This document shows positions 1 through 8,231 of a stretch of 36,570 nucleotides of DNA, one piece after another. The DNA lies in assembly GCA_015232855.1 (NCBI GenBank), contig JADFYW010000032.1:1-36570 (forward strand), given 5' to 3'. The position numbers were made by a program, and so were the translations under genes. Source of the DNA: Fibrobacteria bacterium. GTDB lineage: Bacteria; Fibrobacterota; Fibrobacteria; UBA11236; JADFYW01. Under the pieces are notes generated by a model. The model had not been told where the DNA came from. It searched no databases and worked only from the letters and a program-made list of their open reading frames with translations. Each line of letters opens with the position of its first letter. Position 1 is the first letter of the stretch.

Positions 1-165
1 ACCTTTTCTGATTACCGGCAGCCCAACGGCAATACCGGCACTAACCAGGAAAATCTATTGGTATATGGAAGAGGGGGTAAGCCCTGTTTAAAATGTGGAG
101 AAGCCCTTGTAAAAACCGTTATTGCTCAACGGGGAACCGTATACTGCCCGGTTTGCCAATCATAG
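1..165 (+). CDS. mutM: Formamidopyrimidine-DNA glycosylase, C-terminal end (partial)
   Basis: Frame 1 is open from the left edge to a TAG at 163-165, giving the last 54 residues of a protein. They contain LVYGRGGKPCLKCG followed about 20 residues later by VYCPVCQS. This is the C-terminal four-cysteine zinc finger (CxxC...CxxC) of Fpg/Nei DNA glycosylases, which binds DNA and ends the protein. Fpg removes 8-oxoguanine and formamidopyrimidines. The LVYGR(E/G)GxPC wording is typical of Fpg rather than Nei, but the N-terminal catalytic proline lies outside the window, so the split is not certain. A MutY homologue lies further right (15920-16717), so two parts of the 8-oxoguanine repair system are in this window. 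Confidence 0.85.
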   Translation, partial: TFSDYRQPNGNTGTNQENLLVYGRGGKPCLKCGEALVKTVIAQRGTVYCPVCQS

Positions 166-258
166 ATTGGCTACAATATTCGTATAAGGGCTTTCTTTGC
201 CATTAATTCGTTGGATATATGTTCTTATACTCTTTGTGCTGAGTTGTTGATACTCAGT

Positions 259-1104
259 CTAAAGCAAATTAAAATTCATACCCAGGGCTACGTCTTGCTT
301 CCATTGTGTTGAACGCTCACCCGTACTTACATCATAGAATAGTTCGAGACCCGCATTTACATTGATGTATTTAGAAATCTGGGCGTTAATTCTATTTTCC
401 CAACGGCTGTCAATTTCATCCATACCTTCAAAATTTATAAACAAATTCCATTTTGTTACATACATCGCAATATCACTTAATTTGTATTCATAATCCGTAA
501 TTAATTCCAAACCGGGTTCAACCTTAACTGTTTCTTTTTTATCCGTATCGAGGTTATCAGCATAATCGCCGTATTTCCCGGCAAAGGTTTCTTTAAGAGA
601 AAAACCAAGGCGAACAATTAAATCAGTAAGAGGCTTGAAGCCCATACCCACAGATTGTGTAATATAGCCAGGATTCCAGAAAGCAGACACTATCGCGTCT
701 GGACTTTGCTCATAATCATAACCTTTGGCAAACTGACTTTGTAGGGATGCAGAAGCATAAGGGTTTAGTAAAGTGGTTAATTTATAACCATAAACCGACT
801 CAAAAAATATTTCATCCAGCGATTTCCGGAAACCGCTTCCCGTGACTTTAGTTTGGCCGTATTCCATTTTACCGGTATTTTTCCAGGTAGTTTTTTCCCT
901 TTCTTCTACCAGTTTTCCTTTGAGTTTCAAGTTCCAGGTAAGCGCATTTTCACCACCTGCCGCCCATTTATGATAATAAGCATTTGATAAATTAAACCCA
1001 GCCACAGCCTGTTTCTGCCAACCATATTTCGTACCAGACGTATCCTGAGCAAATAGTGTAGAAACAGTTAAAATACTAAAAATGGCAAAAAGAACTGGTT
1101 TCAT
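259..1104 (-). CDS. DUF3078-type outer-membrane-associated protein
   Basis: This 281-residue protein starts with a clear signal peptide (MKPVLFAIFSILTVSTLFAQ). The body begins GWQKQAVAGFNLSNAYYHKWAAGGENALTW-like and alternates polar and aromatic residues in many short beta strands, as in a beta-barrel. The 'W..GGxN...W' opening and overall length match what I recall of the DUF3078 family, which is common in Bacteroidetes and relatives and has no assigned function. The start at 1104 is supported by AAAGGAG just upstream on the minus strand. It stands alone between mutM, which converges on it, and the divergent reductase gene. The outer-membrane location is inferred from strand pattern only. 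Confidence 0.7.
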   Translation of the reverse strand: MKPVLFAIFSILTVSTLFAQDTSGTKYGWQKQAVAGFNLSNAYYHKWAAGGENALTWNLKLKGKLVEEREKTTWKNTGKMEYGQTKVTGSGFRKSLDEIFFESVYGYKLTTLLNPYASASLQSQFAKGYDYEQSPDAIVSAFWNPGYITQSVGMGFKPLTDLIVRLGFSLKETFAGKYGDYADNLDTDKKETVKVEPGLELITDYEYKLSDIAMYVTKWNLFINFEGMDEIDSRWENRINAQISKYINVNAGLELFYDVSTGERSTQWKQDVALGMNFNLL

Positions 1105-1197
1105 TTATATCTCCTTTTTCTTACTTTCTTTCTAAGAATAGAATTATAGTAATTAATTAGCTTAAGTTCAGTGTTGACAATTATTGCATCTGGCCTT

Positions 1198-1241
1198 TCC
1201 GTCAGCAACGACGAAGCTTTGCAAAGCTCGGCTTGTTCGGA
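1198..1241. repeat. REP-like intergenic palindrome
   Basis: A perfect 14-bp palindrome AGCTTTGCAAAGCT (1215-1228) is nested between TCCG (1198-1201) and CGGA (1238-1241). It sits between divergent genes, so it is not a terminator by context. Its nested layout resembles the element at 2078-2156 and may belong to the same dispersed repeat class. Confidence 0.4.
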
Positions 1242-1380
1242 ACAGAGCAATTGAAACACATGGTATGGCGGGTTTGAAGGAAGCAGACAATCTGACGTCC
1301 AATCAAACATCGTTACTTGTTAAAATAGGTAATCTATATATGCTAAATAAAACAGTCCAGTATAAACAGGAAATGGAAGT

Positions 1381-2058
1381 ATGTTAGAAGATGGAGTAAA
1401 AGGAGTTATCCTTCAGTCAGACAAAGAAACCTATGCTGTTGCACCAGAAATCCCCTGTGGCAAACTTAGCCCGGAAGAGTTAATCAAAATTGGACAAGTT
1501 GCCCAAAAGTACAAGGCAAATACCATTAAAATCACCTCCGCCAGCCGAATCTTAGTTATAGGACTTGAAGAACATCAGGTTGACGACTTCTGGAATGACC
1601 TGGGAATGACACCGGGTGCTTTAGTGGGAATATGTGTCCGCAGCATAAAAACCTGCCCAGGGATATCCTACTGCAGGTTTGGTACCCAGGATAGTTTTGA
1701 ACTTTGCAAAAAACTTTCTGAATTATACCATGGCCAGGAACTCCCGGGTAAAATGAAAATGGGAATCAGCGGTTGCAACAACCAGTGCGCTGAAACCTGT
1801 ATAAAAGACATTGGCCTGGTGGGTGTAAAAAGCGGGTGGAAACTTTTTGTGGGAGGCAATGGCGGAGGGAAGCCCCGTTTAAGCCAAATGTTGACCAAAG
1901 GACTAAGCGACGAAGAAGCTCTTCAGTATATTGAAAAAATATTGCAATATTACAAAGCAAATGGAAAAAAGAATCAACGGCTAGGCGCCATGATTGATAA
2001 AATGGGGTTTGAAGAATTTCAGAAAGTGGTGAACCAGATAGTTTCTGTTCAGAATTGA
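1381..2058 (+). CDS. Small siroheme/4Fe-4S sulfite or nitrite reductase
   Basis: This 225-residue protein has an N-terminal ferredoxin-like half-domain of about 75 residues and then the nitrite/sulfite reductase 4Fe-4S domain. The siroheme-cluster cysteines are visible as C92-x5-C98 (TCPGISYC) and C132-x3-C136 (GCNNQC). It is about the size of the single-subunit low-molecular-weight sulfite reductases known from Desulfovibrio and archaea, and much smaller than CysI or NirB. No reductase partner or siroheme synthesis gene is adjacent. It could reduce sulfite or nitrite; the sequence does not decide. The start at 1381 has GGAAG close upstream, a weak ribosome site. Confidence 0.75.
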   Translation: MLEDGVKGVILQSDKETYAVAPEIPCGKLSPEELIKIGQVAQKYKANTIKITSASRILVIGLEEHQVDDFWNDLGMTPGALVGICVRSIKTCPGISYCRFGTQDSFELCKKLSELYHGQELPGKMKMGISGCNNQCAETCIKDIGLVGVKSGWKLFVGGNGGGKPRLSQMLTKGLSDEEALQYIEKILQYYKANGKKNQRLGAMIDKMGFEEFQKVVNQIVSVQN

Positions 2059-2077
2059 CCATTTTAACAATCCAGTC

Positions 2078-2156
2078 ATTCCGGCTTGCACCCCTAGGGC
2101 CTGTCCTCCGTACTTAGCAGTACTAAGGAAGGCGGACAAGCTACGCGCTCCGGAAT
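2078..2156. repeat. Long nested palindromic repeat
   Basis: ATTCCGG (2078-2084) pairs with CCGGAAT (2150-2156), and inside lies a second hairpin running from TGTCC to GGACA (about 2102-2138) with CTTAG/CTAAG arms. It lies between the convergent reductase and sfsA genes. It has no T-tract of a normal terminator and looks like a dispersed REP or MITE-type element. A genome-wide search for its arms would show whether it is repeated. Confidence 0.5.
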
Positions 2157-2244
2157 CAGGATGCACATGAGAAAACTTACTGGTGGCTACACTAGATAAT
2201 TCTCCCAACTTGAAAATTTGAGCCATCTTATTTTCATACAATTT

Positions 2245-2970
2245 TTATTGAACAATATCCATTCTATCAAATAAATAAAAGCCCCGCTTATTCACCTTAA
2301 CCCCATAAGCGATAATCTGCACACCTTTTCCTGCAGCCTCACCCAGTAACTCTGCATAGCGTTTATCAATGTCTGCAGCCAGGGAAAATTGTCTGCAATC
2401 ACCACGCATGCATATATATAGCATAACCGCCCGATGCCCCTGCTCCACGGTGTCCATCAATAAACGCAAGTGTTTTTGCCCACGTTCGGTTTTAGCGTCT
2501 GGAAAATGAGCAATTCCCTCAGACAAGGAAAGGGTAACTGATTTCACCTCAACATAGGTTAATTTTCCCCCATCAGTTTCGGTCAATAAAAAATCAAAGC
2601 GGGAACGATCCCCTATCCGGGGTTCTGATTTTACCTGTTCATAACCAGAAACGTCAGGTATCATATGTCTCGATAACAATAACCCCGCCAACTTATTTGC
2701 CCTCCCGGTATTCACACAAACCCAGGTATTGCCGACCTGTATGCATTCCAGCGTATGAGATAGTTTCCGATTCAGATTAAGAGATTTGGAGATAATGACC
2801 TTACTACCTGGTTTTTTAAGACCCATCATACTACCCGTATTAGGGACATGCACGGTTAAGTTTTTTTCTTCTCCTGGCAAAGCAATATCAGCCAAAAACC
2901 GCTTATAACGCTGAATAAGCGTTCCTTCCTGGCATTTGAGACCAAATCCTGTTAAAAATGAAGTTTCCAT
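2245..2970 (-). CDS. sfsA: SfsA family DNA/RNA nuclease-like protein
   Basis: This 241-residue protein matches SfsA in length and motifs: RYKRFLAD near residue 22, HVPNTGSMMG near 41, SRFDFLL, YVEVKSVTL and FPDAKTERGQKHL. The VEVK and DA-x-R-G-xKH motifs belong to the SfsA nuclease-like core, which has a PD-(D/E)xK-like fold. SfsA was first named for stimulation of sugar fermentation in E. coli and its physiological role is still unclear. It is convergent with the reductase gene and divergent from yceI. No strong Shine-Dalgarno is seen; the start is chosen because the SfsA N-terminus aligns from here. Confidence 0.92.
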   Translation of the reverse strand: METSFLTGFGLKCQEGTLIQRYKRFLADIALPGEEKNLTVHVPNTGSMMGLKKPGSKVIISKSLNLNRKLSHTLECIQVGNTWVCVNTGRANKLAGLLLSRHMIPDVSGYEQVKSEPRIGDRSRFDFLLTETDGGKLTYVEVKSVTLSLSEGIAHFPDAKTERGQKHLRLLMDTVEQGHRAVMLYICMRGDCRQFSLAADIDKRYAELLGEAAGKGVQIIAYGVKVNKRGFYLFDRMDIVQ

Positions 2971-3112
2971 GGTTACTAATATACAATCTAAACCTCAAAG
3001 CAATAAGCAACAGCTATCATGGCCATTGGAACAAACGATTGGAGATTTAGGCACACCTAATATATTATATATCCAGAGACTATTTAAAATCACATAAGAA
3101 AAGGAGTACATC

Positions 3113-3718
3113 ATGACTTGGGATATAAAAAAAATCAAACAAATATTCTTAATAAGCGGGTTCCCTATTTTACTGGCCTTAAACACAGGCTTTAGCGCTG
3201 ATGATTATGAGATTGATGTTACCCATACCCATATTGGTTTTTCTGTTAAGCATATGGTGGTAACTACCGTCAAAGGCAATTTTACCGACTTTTCCGGTTC
3301 TATCTCTGTAGATAAAAATGACCTTTCAAAATCCTGGGTGAAGGTCAAAATCAAAACAACAAGCATCAACACCAATATGCAAAAAAGAGATGACCACCTC
3401 CGGAGTGCTGACTTTTTTAATGTGGAAAAATTTCCTGAAATCAAATTTGAAAGTAAATCTATTCAAAAAAAGGGAGACGGATACATAGCCAAGGGGACTC
3501 TTTCAATGCATGGTGTTTCAAAAGAAGTAAGTATCCCTTTTACCTTTGCCGGGCCCATTAAAAACCCCTGGGGTAAATATGTTATAGGAATTGAAGGCAG
3601 CCTTACCATTAACCGTGAAGATTACGGGCTCACCTACAATTCAATTTTGGAAAGCGGGGGTGTTCTTATTGGCAAAGAAATTAAGATTGAATTGAATGTA
3701 GAGGCAGTTCGCAAATAA
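3113..3718 (+). CDS. YceI family periplasmic lipid-binding protein
   Basis: This 201-residue protein has a signal peptide of about 30 residues (hydrophobic stretch IFLISGFPILLALN, then FSAD). The body begins YEIDVTHTHIGFSVKHM and contains the family features VKGNFTDFSGSI, DDHLRSADFFNVEKFPEIKF and SMHGVSKEVSIPFTF. YceI proteins form a lipocalin-like barrel that binds isoprenoids or other long-chain lipids in the periplasm. AAGGAG 7 bases upstream supports the ATG at 3113. It is a single gene; a terminator lies about 185 bases downstream. Confidence 0.9.
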   Translation: MTWDIKKIKQIFLISGFPILLALNTGFSADDYEIDVTHTHIGFSVKHMVVTTVKGNFTDFSGSISVDKNDLSKSWVKVKIKTTSINTNMQKRDDHLRSADFFNVEKFPEIKFESKSIQKKGDGYIAKGTLSMHGVSKEVSIPFTFAGPIKNPWGKYVIGIEGSLTINREDYGLTYNSILESGGVLIGKEIKIELNVEAVRK

Positions 3719-3862
3719 AGATATTAAACATGAACCTGACAAAGGTCCTATTCGCAGTGGGAACATAAATGGTTTGGGGGACCAGAAAGGCATTTTAACA
3801 AATCTTGATAAGGCCTATCAATTTTCTGACAGGATAATACATTTAATGCCACTTTTTCACTC

Positions 3863-3872
3863 TTGTCAACAA
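3863..3872. promoter_or_regulatory. TTGTCAACAA, candidate activator site for amt1
   Basis: The near-perfect dyad TTGTCAACAA starts exactly 79 bases before the first G of the -24 GG of the amt1 sigma-54 promoter. TTGTCGACAA occurs at the identical distance before the glnK1 promoter. Sigma-54 activators bind about 70-150 bases upstream, so the position is right. The motif is not the enterobacterial NtrC consensus. Confidence 0.5.
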
Positions 3873-3902
3873 AGAATAACATTACTCGCATTTCAGAATA
3901 AC

Positions 3903-3938
3903 AAAAACGGCCTTTTGAAAACAAATGGCCGTTTTTTT
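3903..3938 (+). terminator. Rho-independent terminator after yceI
   Basis: AAAAACGGCC (3903-3912) pairs with GGCCGTTTTT (3927-3936), followed by a T run. It insulates the sigma-54 promoter that starts a few bases later from transcription of yceI. Confidence 0.8.
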
Positions 3939-3939
3939 A

Positions 3940-3956
3940 TTGGCACACTTTTTGTT
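3940..3956 (+). promoter_or_regulatory. Sigma-54 promoter of amt1
   Basis: TTGGCACACTTTTTGTT matches the -24/-12 consensus TGGCACR-N4-TTGC, with GG at 3942-3943 and the TTG element at 3952-3954, 12 bases apart G to G. Transcription would start near 3966, leaving a leader of about 85 bases. Confidence 0.75.
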
Positions 3957-4051
3957 ATTAATAGATAAAAACTGTAACCGTATTGTAATGCGGGTTAATT
4001 AACACTGCATAGTCAGTACACCTGCTTTTGTGTATTGGTAAGGGAAAAAGA

Positions 4052-5353
4052 ATGAAAAAGAAAACTATTTTAAGAAATACCGTTATCTTGTTTATACTGC
4101 TATTCTCGCCTCTGTTTGCTGAAGGTACGATAAATACAGGGGATAGCGCCTGGATGATGGTTTCAACAGGTCTGGTTTTATTTATGGTCCCCGGTCTCGC
4201 TTTGTTTTATGGTGGAATGGTCCGTTCAAAAAACATTCTGGGAACCCTCATGCATTCTATTATTGCCCTGGGCGTAATGACCATCCAGTGGGTGGTCATA
4301 GGCTATTCACTTGCTTTTGGAGAAGGCAACGCGTTTATTGGTGATTTTTCGCATATATTTCTCAGGGGATTTGGACCAGAAAGTGTTACCGGTACGATAC
4401 CTTCTTATGTATGGATTGCTTTCCAGGGAACTTTTGCCTGTATAACCCCCGCCCTAATAGCTGGTGCTTTTGCTGAACGGGTAAAATTTGGTACCTATGT
4501 CATATTTATCCTGATCTGGGGTACCCTTGTGTATGATCCGGTATGCCACTGGGTCTGGGCCGAAGCCGGATGGCTATTCAAAGACGGTGCCATCGATTTC
4601 GCCGGAGGAACAGTGGTACATATTATTTCAGGTATTGCCGGACTGGTAACATGTATCGTAATTGGCAAACGCAGGGGGTATCCGTCTTACCCCATACTTC
4701 CCCATAACCTGGTTTATACGGTACTGGGAGCAGGTATCCTCTGGTTCGGCTGGTTTGGTTTTAACGCCGGTTCAGCCTTAGCCGCAAACACTTCAGCAGG
4801 ACTCGCTTTTATAAACACCTTTATTTCTCCGGCAGCAGGCATGATTGGCTGGCTCATTGCTGAGAAAATTCATCTTGGGAAACCAAGCGCCCTGGGTGCG
4901 GCTTCTGGGATAGTTGCAGGATTAGTTGCCATAACACCAGCCGCCGGTAGTGTGCTTCCTGGATCAGCCATTATCCTTGGTTTAATCACTGCCATCTGCT
5001 GTTATGTGTTCGTTGCCCTTAAAAAGAAATTTGGTTATGACGACTCTCTTGATGCTTTTGGAGTACATGGTATTGGCGGCACGATAGGTGCAATCGGTTG
5101 TGGAATTTTTGCTTCTGTCGGTTATAACTCTCTTCTTTTTCCCCATTCTGTAGCTGATGGAAATTCAGGTATTGCCCAGTTTATTATCCAAATAAAGGGC
5201 GTCGCAGCCACGGGAATGTATTCAATCGTAGTTACCTTAATCATTGTCTTTGCCCTTGATAAAACACTTGGGTTCCGGGCCAAAGAAGAAGATGAATTGC
5301 AGGGACTAGATATTACCATGCACGGTGAAACAGCCTATAATTCAGAAGGTTAA
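4052..5353 (+). CDS. amt: Ammonium transporter Amt (copy 1)
   Basis: This 433-residue inner-membrane ammonium channel of the Amt/MEP/Rh family starts with a signal peptide (KKKTILRNTVILFILLFSPLFAEG), as in E. coli AmtB, followed by about 11 membrane segments. The pore twin histidines are H190 (GGTVVHIISG) and H339 (DAFGVHGIGG). The family's FYGGMVRSKN, WFGFNAGSALA and C-terminal GLDITMHGETAY are present; the C-terminal tail contacts PII. I start at ATG 4052, not at the in-frame TTG at 4028, because GGTAAGGG lies just before the ATG and the signal peptide begins there. It is transcribed from its own sigma-54 promoter and closed by a strong terminator before glnK1. Confidence 0.95.
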   Translation: MKKKTILRNTVILFILLFSPLFAEGTINTGDSAWMMVSTGLVLFMVPGLALFYGGMVRSKNILGTLMHSIIALGVMTIQWVVIGYSLAFGEGNAFIGDFSHIFLRGFGPESVTGTIPSYVWIAFQGTFACITPALIAGAFAERVKFGTYVIFILIWGTLVYDPVCHWVWAEAGWLFKDGAIDFAGGTVVHIISGIAGLVTCIVIGKRRGYPSYPILPHNLVYTVLGAGILWFGWFGFNAGSALAANTSAGLAFINTFISPAAGMIGWLIAEKIHLGKPSALGAASGIVAGLVAITPAAGSVLPGSAIILGLITAICCYVFVALKKKFGYDDSLDAFGVHGIGGTIGAIGCGIFASVGYNSLLFPHSVADGNSGIAQFIIQIKGVAATGMYSIVVTLIIVFALDKTLGFRAKEEDELQGLDITMHGETAYNSEG

Positions 5354-5371
5354 TGACAAGTTCTGAGAATT

Positions 5372-5438
5372 GATAAAACCAAACACTAAATGTCAATTGT
5401 TTCCTTTTGTCGACAATTGACGTTTTTTTGGTTTTATC
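5372..5438 (+). terminator. Terminator of amt1 with extended stem
   Basis: The inner stem GTCAATTGT (5392-5400) / ACAATTGAC (5413-5421) is followed by seven Ts. Outer arms GATAAAACC (5372-5380) and GGTTTTATC (5430-5438) can extend the structure. The candidate activator palindrome at 5407-5416 lies inside it. Confidence 0.8.
5407..5416. promoter_or_regulatory. TTGTCGACAA, candidate activator site for glnK1-amt2
   Basis: A perfect 10-bp palindrome begins 79 bases upstream of the -24 GG of the glnK1 sigma-54 promoter, the same distance as TTGTCAACAA before amt1. It overlaps the amt1 terminator loop, so part of the symmetry could come from that hairpin. The amt1 copy has no such explanation. Confidence 0.5.
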
Positions 5439-5483
5439 GGTTAACAAAAGTGCTTTTTTGAAAGAAATTGGCTGTTAACATTT

Positions 5484-5500
5484 TTGGCACAATTATTGAT
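5484..5500 (+). promoter_or_regulatory. Sigma-54 promoter of glnK1-amt2
   Basis: TTGGCACAATTATTGAT matches the -24/-12 consensus, with GG at 5486-5487 and TTG at 5496-5498 and the correct 12-base G-to-G spacing. The start point would be near 5510, about 45 bases before the glnK1 ATG. Confidence 0.8.
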
Positions 5501-5513
5501 AAGTCTCCTATAA

Positions 5514-5894
<381 letters not shown>

Positions 5895-5938
5895 TCATTA
5901 ACAATGTTCAATCATAGCAGCAAGGAGTTCAATTAATT

Positions 5939-7147
5939 ATGGGACAATCTGATGTTTTATTTTTGTTATTGGGCGCAATAATGATTTTATCAATGCACGC
6001 AGGATTCGCCTTTTTAGAAGCAGGAACCGTCAGTTATAAAAACCAGGTAAACGCTTTTAATAAAATTTTATTCGATTGGTCGACCACCACACTCATCTAT
6101 TTTCTTATTGGTTTCCCTCTGGCCTATGGCACATTTCTCTATCTGGATGCAAAAGCATTAACTGATTCAAATGGTTTTGAATTGGTCCGTTTTTTCTTTC
6201 TGGTTGGTTTTGCAGCTTGTATCCCAGCCATTATTTCTGGTGGTGTGGTAGGTCGCATGAAGTTCTATGCCCAGTCAATAGCAGGCGTCTGCCTGGCTGC
6301 AGTGATTTACCCTTTATGTGAGAGCCTGGTATGGGGACGAATCCCTTTTATGGGACAAGAGGGATCTTTATTTGAATCATTATTTGGAACGGTTTTTCAT
6401 GATTTTGCAGGCTCCGTTGTGGTCCATTCGACAGGCGGTTGGATTGCATTGGCAGCAGTAATTATTCTCGGCCCTCGTAAGGGAAGATATAGTGGTTCAT
6501 TTGATATACGCCCCAGCAGTATTCCTTACCTCTCTTTGGGGAGTTGGATATTGATCGTCGGCTGGTTTGGATTTAATGTCATGAGTTCACAAAAATTAGC
6601 GGATATATCAGGTCTCGTGGCTATCAACTCTTTGATGGCTATGGTTGGTGGTTGTATCGCAGGACTTTTATTCTCAAAAAATGACGTAGGTTTTACCCAC
6701 AATGGGGCCTTGGCAGGTCTCATAGCTATTTGCGCAGGTTCAGACGTGGTTCATCCCCTGGCCGCGTTGTTTATTGGCGCAATTGCCGGTCTGATTTTTG
6801 TCAAAGGATTTTCATTTGAAACAGAAAAATTGAAAATTGACGATGTTTTAGGAGTATGGCCCCTGCATGGTATTTGTGGAACCTGGGGCGGAATTGCTGC
6901 GGGTATGTTCGGTCATCAGGCATTGGGCGCAGTATCTGACCTCAGTTTCCTGGCACAACTCTCAGGTTCTTTACTGGGTGCAGCTTACGCTTTTGGAGCA
7001 GGATATATCCTCTACACTATTATCAACAAAACCTATGGGCTCAGAATGACAGAAGAAGAAGAATTCAATGGTTCTGATCTTACATTTCACAATGTTGAGG
7101 CCAATGCCTCAAACAGCGTATTTGCTTCCGGTCCCCAAAAAAAATAA
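5939..7147 (+). CDS. amt: Ammonium transporter Amt (copy 2, divergent)
   Basis: This 402-residue Amt protein has no signal peptide; it begins directly with a membrane segment (SDVLFLLLGAIMILSMHAGFAFLEAG). The twin histidines are present at H163 (GSVVVHSTGG) and H310 (VWPLHGICG), and WFGFNVMSS and the C-terminal GLRMTEEEEFNGSDLTFHN are recognisable. The stretch that in copies 1 and 3 carries the aromatic recruitment site (HWVWAEAGWL, SWKWGGGWL) is here SLVWGRIPFMGQEGSLFESL, which is longer and different, so substrate recruitment may differ. AAGGAG (5922-5927) supports the start. It is co-transcribed with glnK1, which probably gates it. The last 15 residues are not family-conserved. Confidence 0.92.
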   Translation: MGQSDVLFLLLGAIMILSMHAGFAFLEAGTVSYKNQVNAFNKILFDWSTTTLIYFLIGFPLAYGTFLYLDAKALTDSNGFELVRFFFLVGFAACIPAIISGGVVGRMKFYAQSIAGVCLAAVIYPLCESLVWGRIPFMGQEGSLFESLFGTVFHDFAGSVVVHSTGGWIALAAVIILGPRKGRYSGSFDIRPSSIPYLSLGSWILIVGWFGFNVMSSQKLADISGLVAINSLMAMVGGCIAGLLFSKNDVGFTHNGALAGLIAICAGSDVVHPLAALFIGAIAGLIFVKGFSFETEKLKIDDVLGVWPLHGICGTWGGIAAGMFGHQALGAVSDLSFLAQLSGSLLGAAYAFGAGYILYTIINKTYGLRMTEEEEFNGSDLTFHNVEANASNSVFASGPQKK

Positions 7148-7163
7148 TTTAATAGTTTCTCAA

Positions 7164-7194
7164 GCATAACAGCAAAATATATTTTCTGTTATGC
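7164..7194 (+). terminator. Hairpin after amt2, weak terminator
   Basis: GCATAACAG (7164-7172) pairs perfectly with CTGTTATGC (7186-7194) 16 bases after the amt2 stop. Only a short AT-rich tail follows, so termination may be inefficient or need another factor. Confidence 0.45.
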
Positions 7195-7200
7195 ATTAAA

Positions 7201-7249
7201 ACCCGGTTTTCTTCTTCCTGGTCCCTCCCCTCCGGAAGTAAAACCGGGT
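7201..7249 (+). promoter_or_regulatory. Long hairpin in the leader of the 7272 gene
   Basis: ACCCGGTTTT (7201-7210) is a perfect inverted repeat of AAAACCGGGT (7240-7249), and inner CTTCC/GGAAG arms can extend the fold. It ends 22 bases before the ATG at 7272 and has no T tail. It may be a second half of the amt2 terminator region or a leader structure of the downstream gene. I cannot match it to a known riboswitch. Confidence 0.35.
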
Positions 7250-7271
7250 ATGAATTGGGGGAACTATAATC

Positions 7272-8231
7272 ATGAAGATTATTGTTACAGGAGCATCGGG
7301 ATTTATTGGAAAGCATCTCAGCGCATATCTCGCTGATAAAGGCCACCAGATTATTCATTTACATCGAAATTCCAAACAGGGAGATGATTGCCGCTGGGAA
7401 CCAGAGGTTGGTTTTATTGATACCAAGTGTATGGAGGGAGCAGATGCTCTCATTCATTTGGCTGGGGAACCACTGGCAAACGGACGCTGGACCAAGTCAA
7501 AAAAAACGAGGATAACAAAAAGCAGAGAATCCGGAACATCTTTACTGGTAAAAGCACTCACACATTTAACCAGCCCACCTTCAGTTTTCATTTCAGCATC
7601 AGCTATCGGGTATTATGGCCACAGAGGCCCCCACAGGGTAACAGAAGCAGACCCAAAAGGAAACGGTTATTTAGCAAATGTCTGTGCCAAATGGGAAGCC
7701 GCTTCGGTACTTCCCTTCTCCCTGGGTATACGGGTGGTCAATCCCCGCCTCGGGCTGGTAATAGGTAATGATGGCCTGCTTGCCCGTTTACTTCCACTAT
7801 TTAAAAAAGGCCTGGGTGGTAAATTGGGAAGTGGCAAACAGTACATGAGCTGGATTAGTCTGGAAGATACTCTTGAGGCTTTTAATCATCTGCTGGTATC
7901 AGAATCTCTCAAAGGCCCGGTTAATCTGGTTGCACCAAAACCAGTAACTAACCGCGAATTTACCTGGACCTTAAGCCGGGTACTAAAAATCTGCGCACAC
8001 TTTCCAGCACCGGCCTTTGCCCTTAAACTGGCTTTTGGCCAGATGGCCCGGGAAATGATTCTCAGCAGCACCAAAGCCCTTCCCCAAAAACTTGAACAAT
8101 CAGGTTTTACGTTTATACATAAAAATCTCGAGAGTGCTCTACGTGCGGCCTTAACCAATAAAAATATCCCAGGAGCCACTCCTGAGATCCCAGAATCAAA
8201 GGAGGGGATGCTTCAATCCCAGTCGTCTTAA
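7272..8231 (+). CDS. TIGR01777/YfcH-type SDR family epimerase-like protein
   Basis: This 319-residue protein begins MKIIVTGASGFIGKHLSAYL, the NAD(P)-binding Rossmann motif TGxxGFIG of extended SDR proteins. It continues with DALIHLAGEPLANGRWT, ISASAIGYYG and NPRLGLVIG, then the C-terminal DUF1731-like part. This is the TIGR01777 (YfcH, cell division inhibitor SulA-like) family; no substrate is established. ATG 7272 follows GGGGGAAC (positions 7256-7263). Its last 36 bases overlap the convergent lipoprotein gene tail to tail. The final 20 or so residues (after LTNKNIPG) are an unconserved extension. Confidence 0.85.
   Translation: MKIIVTGASGFIGKHLSAYLADKGHQIIHLHRNSKQGDDCRWEPEVGFIDTKCMEGADALIHLAGEPLANGRWTKSKKTRITKSRESGTSLLVKALTHLTSPPSVFISASAIGYYGHRGPHRVTEADPKGNGYLANVCAKWEAASVLPFSLGIRVVNPRLGLVIGNDGLLARLLPLFKKGLGGKLGSGKQYMSWISLEDTLEAFNHLLVSESLKGPVNLVAPKPVTNREFTWTLSRVLKICAHFPAPAFALKLAFGQMAREMILSSTKALPQKLEQSGFTFIHKNLESALRAALTNKNIPGATPEIPESKEGMLQSQSS

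Noticed and set aside
3774-3968. 64-codon frame between yceI and amt1
   Set aside because: It crosses a terminator and the sigma-54 promoter and lacks a ribosome site.
4028-4051. TTG start extending amt1 by 8 codons
   Set aside because: The ATG at 4052 has GGTAAGGG upstream and begins the signal peptide.
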